Origin: Aristolochia californica
Taxonomy: Eukaryota > Streptophyta > Magnoliopsida > Piperales > Aristolochiaceae
Direction of reading: 5' to 3'
Length of the DNA: 64,000 bases
Assembly: GCA_029961685.1 (NCBI GenBank)
Contig: JARWKL010000010.1
Coordinates: 25,270,067-25,334,066, forward strand
In this document: one piece after another, positions 55,315 through 64,000 of the stretch
How positions within the stretch are numbered: the first letter of the stretch is position 1
How the letters are laid out: every line of letters begins with the position of its first letter
Made by a program: the position numbers and the translations under genes
Notes under the pieces: model-generated
Seen by the model: only the letters and a program-made list of their open reading frames with translations
The model's database searches: none
What the model was told of the DNA's origin: nothing

Positions 55315-55927
55315 TGTTGAATTTATGAAAAAGAGAAATATTTCATTGACTACATTAACTTATTATAATCTGAGTACCCTAACCTCTATTTATAATAGAG
55401 GAAGGTAGTAGAGTCCAATTACAATAAAACTACTTTTGTCCCAATTACACCCAAACTCTAACACTTAAAGATAAGCCTTAGCATAATTAAATAACTCAAT
55501 ATAAATAGAAGACAAACATAACTCAAACTAGAACTCTTCTATGACGTGACCATAAGATAAAGATGCGAGCTCGTGGTTATCTTTGTGAGTTCTTCTTGAT
55601 CTTTCAACCAACTTGTGGTTATCTTTGTGAGTCCTTCTTGATCTTCCAACTTATGTGATAAGGATGCCAACTCATGGTAATATTTGTGGGTCCTACTTAT
55701 GTGCTTGGGCCCATCTTGTAGGCCTTCCTTGGTCGTGTGGGCTGGAGCCCATCTTCCAACACTCCCCCTCAAGCTGGGGGTGAAAGAATATCATGAACAC
55801 CCAACATGTGGCAAATGATGTATAGAATCTTTTTATATAAAATGGCAGTCCTCCCATCTTCCAACACTCCCCCTCATGCTGGTGCTTTCGACCATGAGAC
55901 CCAGTTGGCCAATTCAGAGGGGTATAA
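55315..55927 (-). repeat. Copia 3' LTR (minus orientation) with polypurine tract and pol end
   Basis: LTR 55315-55761 on the minus strand, TGTTGGAAGATGGGCTCC to CATAAATTCAACA, the same 3' end as the copia LTR at 38497. Next to it (55762-55782) is the copia polypurine tract as its complement, CTCCCCCTCAAGCTGGGGGT. A second copy of the LTR-tract boundary (CATCTTCCAACACTCCCCCT) lies at about 55857-55876. Element M is inserted at 55928. Confidence 0.75.
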
Positions 55928-56770
55928 TGTTATGGTCCCTAGCCATGGATCTAGTAACTCGGCAAGGTAATTGTGAATCCAGCACTGTATTAGGGTTGTT
56001 GGTCTCGGTAATGAAGAAAAGAACCTCCTTTCCTTACCTGTTCTCTGTAAGATTGAAAAGGAGTTTCTTTTTCTTAGTCTTCTTGGTTAAAAGAAGACTT
56101 CTCTTGCTGTTCTCCGCCAGGAAGGGTTAGACCTTTTTTTGCTGCTCACGTCCAAGAGGGTAGGGACCCTCTAGAAAGGTTGGTGTTGTTCATGTATGAG
56201 TTGTTAAGCCTTCCTAACCCTGCCATACTCGGTTAGAGGCTAAAGCAACCTCCTTTGAATGTGTTTCACGTTTAGGGAGTCAAGGAACTCCCTTTCTTTA
56301 TTGGAATGAAAGAGATCAACTCTCTCTTACTTCTGTGAACATGGAAGGGGCTAAAACCTCTTCTTGAACTCGGAAAATAGTCTCTCAAGTCTCTCTCTTA
56401 GCTTGAATATTATCAATGCAAACCAGAATTCAAAGAGATGAAGAATAAACCCAAAATCAAGAGAGACTATTCCTGGAGCTTGTCAAGGAGATCTCCCAAC
56501 CTTAGAGCTCATCAAGGAGAACTCCAAACCCTATTTAACCTAATTCAAGACTTGCCTTTTTCTCTATTTCTCTACCCACTAAATAGGGTTTGATGTCATA
56601 AGTGTTTTAGGGCTAAAATTGATAATTCTGCCCCTACGTCCTTGATCATTACATAATTATTGAAAAAATATACTTAAAAGCAATATAAAATATGAAATTT
56701 AAAAGTAATAAATTCAATTAGTCATTGGCGCCTCCTTTGGGTGACTTGGTGTGCTATTGAGCTCTCAACA
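55928..56770 (-). repeat. Element M 3' LTR
   Basis: 843 bp. Minus-strand start TGTTGAGAGCTCAATAGC, end GGGACCATAACA. It shares blocks with LTR N and, at its 3' end (GTTACTAGATCCATGGCTAG), with the I family. Confidence 0.85.
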
Positions 56771-56790
56771 TCTAACCACTCCCCTCGCCA

Positions 56791-56817
56791 CCCCCCCCCC
56801 CCCCCCCCCCCCCCCCC
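56791..56817 (-). repeat. C27 run replacing or extending the element M polypurine tract
   Basis: 27 C on the plus strand, so G27 on the element's coding strand, between GAGCTTGAGGACAAGC and the LTR. In relatives this position holds a short GGAGGGG tract. It may be an expansion of the plus-strand primer or a sequencing artefact. Confidence 0.85.
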
Positions 56818-56829
56818 TCCCTTTGGAGA

Positions 56830-57867
56830 AAAAGCTTGTCCTCAAGCTTGTAAGATGGGTAGACCTGTTTGGAAGTTGGCTAGCTGCTCCCATGTTGCAT
56901 CTTATTTTTCGGTGTCCTTCCAATGTAAAATAATCTCCCATTGGTCATTAATCTAACGGGCCCACAATACCTTACTTGGAATAAGAATAGCCTATCCATT
57001 GTCCACAAGAGGAAGAGATGGAATTGCCGATGGAGGTGGACCCTTAAAGGGTTTAAGTAATGAAACATGGAACACATCATGAAGTTTAGCCATTGCGAGA
57101 AGTTGCAATTGATAGGCTACTGGCCCAAAGGGCCAAATAATAGCGAACGGCCCAAAATATTTTGGGGAGAGTTTATGACGTTGTTGGCCCGCTAGGGAGT
57201 GTTGACGGTACGAATGGAGTTGTAACCAGACATAGTCACCTTCCTTGTATTTGATATCCCGTTGTCCCTTGTCATAGAAGTCCTTCATATGAACTTGTGC
57301 TTTGAGGAGGCAATCAAAAATATTTTGTAGCTCCTGGTCCCATTCCATAAGTGCTTGATTGATAGAGTCCACGCGGGTGGAGCCCCAAGTATACAATAGA
57401 AGTTGTGGCAGATCTCTGCCATAGAGAACACTGAAGCGAGTAGATTGCAAAGATATGTGGAAGGAGGTGTTATAACAATATTCCACCCATGGTTGCCATT
57501 GCACCCAAGTTTTATGACGATTGCCCACAAGACATCGGATATACATTTACACAGTGTAGTTAACAACCTCTGTTTGAGATTGATATGATGATGAAAACTT
57601 CAATTTGGTGCCACAGACACGAAACAGTTCACGCCAAAAACTACTGGTAAAAACCACATCCCGATCATTGACAATCGATTCTAGAATACCATGTAAATGA
57701 ACAATATGCTTGAGAAATTTTTGTGCCACTCTAGATTCTATATATGGGTAAGCCATGGGTATAAAGTGAGCATATTTGGGGAATCGATCCACCACCACAA
57801 ATAATATTGACTTGCTGGAAGATAGTGGAAGACCTTCGACGAAGTCCATAGAAATATTGGCCCACAC
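56830..57867 (-). pseudogene. Element M integrase core and C-terminus
   Basis: 57867-57547: ANISMDFVEGLPLSSSKSIL, NDRDVVFTSSFWRELF; the DGQTE word is shortened to QSQTE. 57546-56992: [55 protein letters not shown]. The chromodomain region (about 56980-56850) is in broken frames. Confidence 0.87.
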
Positions 57868-59301
57868 CTATGTAGGAAGTGCCAAAGGTTGCAGGAGACC
57901 TGCTGGACTTAAGTGTTCGGCCTTGTTACGTTGGCACACGTGACAAGATGTTACATATGTTGCAATAGAGGTCTTCATACCCTGCCAATAGAAATCCTCT
58001 CGAATGCGAGGCAAGGTTTTCTGGATGTCTTCATGAGTACTATCATGGTACGCTGAGATGATGGCTAAAACCAAATCTGAAGTGTATAGGATATATAAGT
58101 GCGAGAGATAATAAATAAGAGAGTCTTGAATAGTCCATCTAGAGTCCATGCCCCCCTTTGTGATTTTCTTGTGCATATTGAGAAGAACCAGATTTCTGGC
58201 ATTTTCCTCCTTCACCAAGTCTAATAGAAGAAAACGAGGCTGGCTGATAGCATATAGAAGTGGCGGTGTCTCCAACCGTCGGGACAAGGCATCGACCGCC
58301 TTGTTTAATCTATCGATGCAGTATTCCACTGTAAAGTCAAATCCCATCAATTTACTTATCCAGTGTTGCTGAGGAGAAGTCGTGAGGCCCTGCTTCAACA
58401 AATATTTGAGGCTGTAATGATCAGTCCGAATAAGAAATGCATGACCCCATAAATACGGGGGCCAATGTTGTACCACTCTGACCAACCCGATTAACTCCTG
58501 TTCATATGCTGGCAATTTGTGATGTCGTACTGCCAACTGTCGGCTGAAATATGCAATATGGTGACAGTGTTGTTGTAGAACGGCCCCAATGCCCCCACCT
58601 GATGCGTCACAATTGACCTCAAATAACTCCTCAAAATTGGGAAGTTGCAGAACTGGTGCAGATGCAAGAGCTAATTTGAGATATGAGAAGGATTGGGTAG
58701 CCTGCTCATTCAAAATAAAGGAATTTTTCTTGAGGAGATTTGTCAATGGTGCAACAATCAGTCCATAGTTTCTGATAAATTTCCTGTAATAACCTACCAA
58801 TCCCAAAAATCCTCACAAAGCCGAGGTATTCATAGGTTGTGGGCAATCAGCAAGGGCCTGAATTTCCTTAGAATCCACTGTGACTCCATCCTGTGAAGTA
58901 ATATGGCCGAGATAGGCCACATGTGAGGTTGCAAATGAGCATTTCGATTTCTCGTTCATTAATTCCTGGAATGTGGATGGGGTGTTGGATAACCCAAATG
59001 TCATGACCACAAATTCAAAGTGGCCATGATGAGTACAAAAAGCCTTTTTCTCGATGTCGTCTGGGTGCATACGAACCTAATGATATCCTGAGAGTAGGTC
59101 CAATTTGGTGAATATATGAGAACCGTGCAATTCATCTAAAAGCTCCTCCACCACAAGAATAGGGAACTTATCTTTCATAGTTTGGGTATTCAATTCCTGA
59201 TAATCAACACAGAAATGCCATGTACCATCATGTTTTCTTACGAGGAGGATTGGTGATGAAAATGGGGAACGACTATTGCCAACAAGGCCTTGCTGTAGCA
59301 T
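57868..59301 (-). pseudogene. Element M reverse transcriptase, RNase H and integrase finger
   Basis: 59301-59077: RT start ([40 protein letters not shown]). 59070-58813: MPDD-less RT: after GLSNTPSTFQELMNE the sequence jumps directly to KSKCSFATSHVAYLGH, so the catalytic FFDD segment and about 35 codons are deleted. 58806-57868: 312 open codons, RT thumb, RNase H (EVNCDASGGGIGAVLQQHCH, RTDHYSLKYLLKQ) and finger (HEDIQKT, CHVCQRNKAEHLSP). Here NCDASG shows the RNase H Asp kept. Confidence 0.88.
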
Positions 59302-60140
59302 TGCTTGGCATTGTCATTCAATTTCATCTTTCTGGAGATGTGGGTACCGATAAGGTTGAACGACCACCACTTTTGATCCATGTTTTAAACATATCTGATA
59401 GTCATAGTGCCTCAAAGGAGGCAGCTTCGAGGGATCTCATAACAAGTTCGAAAATTCATCCAGAAGATTGTCTATATTGTTGTTCGGATTGTCCGATGAG
59501 TGAATCATATGAATATGATGTGGCTCGTCCATGACTGCCCTGTAATAATACTTGTGGTCCGCCCATTGTAAAACTCATTGTTAAAGAAGTAAAATCCCAT
59601 AAAATAGGGTCGAGTGTTTTCAGCCATTTAATACCCAAAACCATATCGAACCCAAATAGAGGAATGACAAAAAAATCAGAATGTAAGAAAGTCGTACCGA
59701 TTGAAAACTAAACTTTTTTGTTGATGCCGTACCTAGGAACTTTTTTCTCCATTGGCAACCGAAATAGGTGTTGTTGAGTGTGGAAATATCTGTAGTTGAA
59801 GGTGTTGAGAAGTGGTCCAACTGAGAAAATTATGTGTACTTCCCGAATCCACAAGGCTGACAAGGTCCTGGTCCATCACTCGAGTGCAAACTTGCATCGT
59901 TTTGGCGAATTTCTGTCCAGTAATGGCATGTAGAGAGATTTCTGGTGAATCCTCCTCAGTAGTATCAATCTGTAGTGGTTCTATGATATCTTCTATGATT
60001 TCATCGACCTCTAACCAGAACAACTATTTACACTGATGGCCTACCCTGTATGTTTCATCACAATTGTAACATACGTTCTTTGCTCTACGCTCAGCCATCT
60101 CCCCACTAGTTAATTGTAATTACCAAATATACTGGGTGGG
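59302..60140 (-). pseudogene. Element M protease and gag zinc knuckle
   Basis: 60110-60025: AERRAKNVCYNCDETYRVGH on the minus strand, knuckle region with a stop. 60023-59733: FWLEVDEIIEDIIEPLQIDT, SLVDSGSTHNFLS (protease active site intact), ISVANGEKSS. 59644-59456: MVLGIKWLKTLDPILWDFTS. The gag frame is cut at 60140 by the LTR of C. Confidence 0.87.
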
Positions 60141-60470
60141 TGTTATGCACGCAATAATATTATTATTTTAATTATTTTCCCTAATTTAATTTATTTTAGT
60201 TTAGTTAAAGAATTAATCGGCCACAAGGGTATTTTTGGATTATTTCATTTATAGGGGTATTTTTGTAATATTTTATCTTAAACCTTGTAAGGGTGAAGCC
60301 TATTTAAGGGGTAAGAGTAATGAGTAAGGGAAATATTGATTTAGGTTAAACAGGGTTTTAAGTTCTCCTCAAATTGCTCAGGGGTGTGTGTTCTCCTTAA
60401 CGAACCTTTGGCTTGATTTTCGTCTTCCTCTTCTTCTTCCCTAGGAGTCCATGTGTCAGATTTGGGACCA
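60141..60470 (+). repeat. Element C 5' LTR
   Basis: About 330 bp, TGTTATGCACGCAATAATA to about TTTGGGACCA, followed by the primer site TGGTATCAGAGCGGG at 60478. AT-rich and unlike the other LTRs. The 3' end is set by the CA before the primer site and may be off by several bases. The target duplication cannot be tested, as the far end is outside the window. Confidence 0.78.
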
Positions 60471-60477
60471 TAATAAT

Positions 60478-60895
60478 TGGTATCAGAGCGGGAACACAAT
60501 GAGCGATTCTTCATTCCAAGAAATATGTAGGGCCATGCTCGATGTCTTGGAAGAATTACAAGAGAAAATGCGTAGACGAGAAATTTCTGTAAGGGAGCAA
60601 CTTGATGACACCGCAGAAAATGTCATACGACCTCAAATCTCAGAGCACATCAAATGCATAGAAGGAGAGGCAGAAGATGCTCTCTCGGACAGGAATACAA
60701 GCCACAGGCTAGAAAAATTAAAAATTTTGTCCTACTATTCATTAGCCGAAGTCGCTGTGGATGGTTTGGGTGCGACCTCAAATCCAAAAACGCAAAACCA
60801 TGGAAATCTCTGAGAAAGACACAAATTTGAATTTGGACTCAGTCCTTCCACAATCAGATGGTGAGGACAACAATTTTTGGAAATCAGAGGGGTAT
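60478..60895 (+). pseudogene. Element C gag N-terminus
   Basis: From MSDSSFQEICRAMLDVLEEL the frame gives a strongly helical, charged region (EKMRRREISVREQLDDTAEN, RLEKLKIL) with no counterpart in the other elements, then a stop near 60811. In the next frame, LPQSDGEDNNFW and KSEGY resemble the start of a gag capsid region and 6740-6790 of element B. Cut by element D at 60896. Confidence 0.65.
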
Positions 60896-61382
60896 TGTTA
60901 TGGACTTGATAGTCGAACGAGTCATCCAAAGGCGACGCGGTTGAGTGGGGACTCAGAGAAGATCACTCAATTACTTAGGACTTAAGTTTTGAGTTAATTC
61001 AGCTCATAGAGCATGTAAGCCATAATGGCAATTCTATAAAACTATAATTGGTCCTCAGTGTGTAGCTTAAGAGGATGGAAGAAATGAAAATGTTGCAAGT
61101 TGAATTTGAAACAAAACAGGGTCAAGGTTCTCCTCCGACGAACCTAGGTTGCGGACTCCCTCCAAGAGCCGTAGGTTACGGTCTCCCTCAGAGCCGGGTT
61201 ATCCCCTCCACTTCAGTCCATTTCTGACCACTCTCTCTTCCTTATCTCCTATCATCATTCACCCAGAACTCAGACACATAGGTAGACTAGGGTGACCACA
61301 ACACCTTGGTGCTGAACCTGAACTGAACGAAAACCTCCCCTTCCATCGGGTTACTCGATCCATGGTTAGAGCCCCTAAAACA
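60896..61382 (+). repeat. Element D 5' LTR
   Basis: 487 bp, TGTTATGGACTTGATAGTCG to CCCCTAAAACA, with the primer site TGGTATCAGACCAGG at 61384. The gag-like codons GYSIHG / VTRSMVR in the LTR end match the E family. Left flank GGTAT. Confidence 0.88.
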
Positions 61383-62600
61383 TTGGTATCAGACCAGGTA
61401 AATATGGGGGAGACGTCAAGCCAGGAAGAATTGATTGCAATGGTCATGGAAGAGGTTAACGTGAGGCAGTACAAAACAGAGGGTCGTCTAGCAACTCTGA
61501 TGGATAGTAGAATTTCTTAGTCGGTCTCTTAACACACTGAAGAGATCACAAACAGAATCTATGAGATAATCTCAGCAAGGATGACTCCTCTCAATGGGGG
61601 ACACACATAACACAATGGATAGGGGGGACATTTCAGTCCGAATGGAAGATGTCCATAGCATACTGGCCTGATCAATGGCACCATTCCCAGGTACACTAAA
61701 ATGGATTTTCCAGTTTTTCATGAGTCAGAGGACCCTTTAAGTTGGTTGTACCAATGAGAATTATTTTTTCCCACCAACGTACTGCTACAGTAGACAGAGT
61801 TGGTTTGGCTGCCTTCCACATGCTCGACGAAGCGCAACTGTGGGGCCACCAACTCAAAATGGAACATTCGGGCATTGGTTGGGAAGACTTTAAAGAATTG
61901 TGCACCTTTTGGTTGGGCCACCCACTTACACCAACCCACTGGGCGATCTAGTTCTCTTAAAATAGACCGACAATGTCACTAAATACCAGAAATTATTTCA
62001 GGAGAGGTTAGACCGAGCTAGCAAAATCATCTGAGTGGATCAGCATGTTAGCTTCTTCACAGCCGGGTTAAATGAGGCCCTGAGGTTGGAAGTAGAACTC
62101 CTTGCCCCCATAGATTTGACATGAGCTATGAATTTAGTTCAAGCCTTGGAGCCCAAAAACAAGTTTCAAAACAGAAAGCCAATGTGGCCAACCGTGAAAC
62201 CCAACTCAAGAGGGTCCTCCACAACCTCCCAATGGCGCAACAGTGCTTACACACCTCCTCCTTCCACCCAAAAATCCTCTCCCACAAACCCACCATTCAT
62301 AAAAAAAATTAACCAGAGCGGAAATGGAAGCCCGGAAAGAAAAGGGGTTATGCTTTAATTGTGATGAACACTATACATTTGAGCACCACTACAAGAAACT
62401 CTTTTGGGCAGAAATGGAAGAGGAAGAACAGGAAGAACAACCGGTTGAACACATTGATATAAAGGAACCTATTGTATCTTTACACGCCATCACAGGCATT
62501 CAGACCACCACAACAATGCAGGTCTGTGCTTTGGTTGGCAACCAGCCACTAGTAGGTCTAGCAGCACGTACAATTTTATCAGTCTCACAGCAGCAAAGTA
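61383..62600 (+). pseudogene. Element D gag
   Basis: LVSDQVNMGETSSQEELIAM after the primer site, then stops. 61742-61951: capsid part (LAAFHMLDEAQLWGHQLKME). 62128-62358 and 62324-62600: MEARKEKGLCFNCDEHYTFE with knuckle C-x2-C-x7-H, where the last Cys is changed to Tyr (HHYKK). Protease starts near 62520 and lacks the DSG motif: the sequence goes from ALVGNQPLVGL to a damaged segment. Confidence 0.85.
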
Positions 62601-62601
62601 T

Positions 62602-64000
62602 TTGCAACTTCTGGTTCAAGCTCAGCCATCCACTTCCGTCTCCGTTGCCAATGGTGAAAAAGTTCTGAGCTATGGGGTCAGCGAGGCTGTCCTATTTTCC
62701 ATTGCTGGTCATACATTCTCAGCAAATTTCTTTATCATTTCCCTAGCTGGCTTTGATTTAGTTTTGGGCATTAAGTGGCTCCAGACATTAGGGCCGATCT
62801 TGTGGGATTTCACAGCACTTACAATGAGCTTTGAATTGCACAACCACCGAATCACACTTCATAGCATGCAGCACCAGCAGAACACAACAAGCACTTTGGA
62901 TTCATTGCTGGACGAGTTTAAAGCTCTCTTTCACCTACCTAGCAGCCTCCCGCCATTGCGCCACTGTGACCACATAATTCATTTGAAGGCTGGCTCCAAG
63001 GTGGTGGTCGTGAGACCATATAGATACCACCACCTGCAAAAAGATGAGATTGAAAGGCAATGCACTTTGATGTTGGACCAAGGCCTCATAAGACCGAGTA
63101 TCTCTCCCTTCTCGTCTCTAGTCCTGTTGGTGAAGAAGAATGATCACACATTGAGGTTTTGCGTTGATTACCGGGAATTAAATACTAAGACCATTAAAGA
63201 CAAGTTTCCAATTCCAGTGGTGGATGAATTACTAGATGAACTCCACGGGGAATTTTTTTTCACCAAGCTAGACTTTTGTCCAGCTATAATCAAGTCTGAA
63301 TGTATCCTTCGGACATCGAGAAAACGGCCTTCCGCACTCACCACGGTCATTTTGAATTCTTTGTCATGCCCTTCGGTCTATCAAATGCACCTTCCACATT
63401 TCAGGCATTAATGAACTAGGTATTTTGGCCCTATCTCAGAAAATTTGTTCACATTTTTTTTTTTTTTACGATATCTTGATTTTCAGCAAGTGCTGGCCTC
63501 AACACCTTAAAGACCTGCGTCTGGTCTTCAGCCTCCTTTGGACTCATCATTTGTATTTGAAGCGTTCCAAGTGCTCATTTGGTCATACACAGGTGGCCTA
63601 TTTGGGTCATGTGATTACAGCAATAGGAGTTAATATGGATCCAACAAAAAATGAGGCGATACTGCAATGGCCACCACCCCGAAATGTGGCTGCATTAAGA
63701 GGTTTTCTGGGCTTAGCTGGGTATTACCGCAAGTTTATCCACAATTATGCACACCTTGCAGCACCCTTATCCAACCTGCTGCGCCGTAACGCCTTCCTCT
63801 TGACTGATGCAACATAGACCTCATTCAACATGCTCAAGCAAGCTCTAGCTTCAACACCGGTACTTCAGCTACCAAATTTTGAAGATGTGTTTGTGTTGGA
63901 ATGTGATGCATCCAAAAGCGGTATTGGGGTAGCTCTTCACCAATCCCAGCATCCCATTGCCTCCACCACCATAAATTACTAGCATAAGAAAGAGAATTAA
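62602..64000 (+). pseudogene. Element D protease end, RT and RNase H start
   Basis: 62602-63411: SVSVANGEKVLSYGVSEAVL, FDLVLGIKWLQTLGPILWDF, then RT ([60 protein letters not shown]), with a frame shift near 63285. 63425-63817: catalytic box FFFYDILIFS (first Asp replaced by Tyr), KRSKCSFGHTQVAYLGHVIT, GFLGLAGYYRKFIHNYAHLA. RNase H begins at about 63870 (LECDASKSGIGVAL). Confidence 0.87.

Larger units (their letters stand above)
55928..60140 (-). mobile_element. Element M: chromovirus, 5' part cut by element C
   Basis: 3' LTR at 55928-56770, then on the minus strand chromodomain, integrase, RNase H, RT, protease and zinc knuckle up to 60140, where element C is inserted. It is close to element A in sequence. 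Left flank TATAA; the other end is outside the window, so the target duplication cannot be tested. Confidence 0.9.
60896..64000 (+). mobile_element. Element D: chromovirus, 5' two thirds, running off the window
   Basis: LTR, primer site, gag, zinc knuckle, protease, RT and the start of RNase H in order. Related to element E in LTR and gag (NHQRT, FHMLDEAQLWGHQLKMEHSG). It is inserted in element C, which is inserted in M, so three layers are nested here. The 3' end lies beyond 64000. Confidence 0.9.

Noticed and set aside
1..64000. tRNA, rRNA or other RNA genes
   Set aside because: No complete cloverleaf with A and B boxes or rRNA core was seen on either strand; the tRNA-like words found are primer-binding sites of retroelements.

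Overview
This is nuclear DNA from a flowering plant. The evidence is a five-exon receptor-like cytoplasmic (pseudo)kinase gene with GT-AG introns, plant-type Ty3/gypsy chromoviruses and Ty1/copia elements primed by initiator tRNA-Met, TRIM elements, and fragments of plant host genes. The species cannot be named from the window. About three quarters of the sequence is retrotransposon, mostly decayed and nested. Only one ordinary host gene is present, at about 41.3-45.8 kb.

Layout. 1-1505: copia pol fragment with a 594-bp tandem duplication. 3583-10629: distal half of gypsy element A (minus strand), interrupted by element B (5823-10052, target duplication CAAAA). B has lost most of gag-pol and carries about 1.2 kb of a plant D-alanine--D-alanine ligase-like coding sequence without visible introns. 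10630-22187: a block bounded by two TRIM elements in opposite orientation. It holds element F's 5' LTR, the start of element E, an acyl-activating-enzyme fragment, the gag-only element I (12606-21161) with the young element H (12809-18015) inside its 3' LTR, and part of A. 22188-29373: bodies of F and E. 29374-31332: pieces of G and N. 31333-39440: copia material in both orientations, a third TRIM, and element K joined to an inverted pol fragment. 41.2-45.8 kb: kinase gene. 47447-52582: complete gypsy element L (target duplication CACAC). 54.6-55.9 kb: palindrome-rich patch and opposed copia LTRs. 55928-64000: gypsy M, interrupted by C, which is interrupted by D; D runs off the window.

Main conclusions. 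(1) The block between the TRIMs at 10630-10970 and 21847-22187 appears to be an inversion of about 11 kb caused by recombination between the two TRIMs. Turning it back rejoins A, rejoins F with its 5' LTR and rejoins the gag of E, and brings together matching target duplications (TCCTC for one TRIM, ATATA for F). (2) Element B looks like a gene-carrying LTR retrotransposon that picked up a spliced host transcript of the plastid peptidoglycan-type ligase family. (3) Diverged gypsy families here share an unusual layout: the gag frame starts inside the 5' LTR and reads through the tRNA primer-binding site. (4) The kinase lacks the catalytic Lys, HRD Asp and DFG Asp, so it is a predicted pseudokinase, and its last exon carries a 197-bp tandem duplication that changes the C-terminus.

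All homology calls come from reading the translations; no database search was run. LTR and target-duplication boundaries were found by eye and may be off by 1-2 bases.
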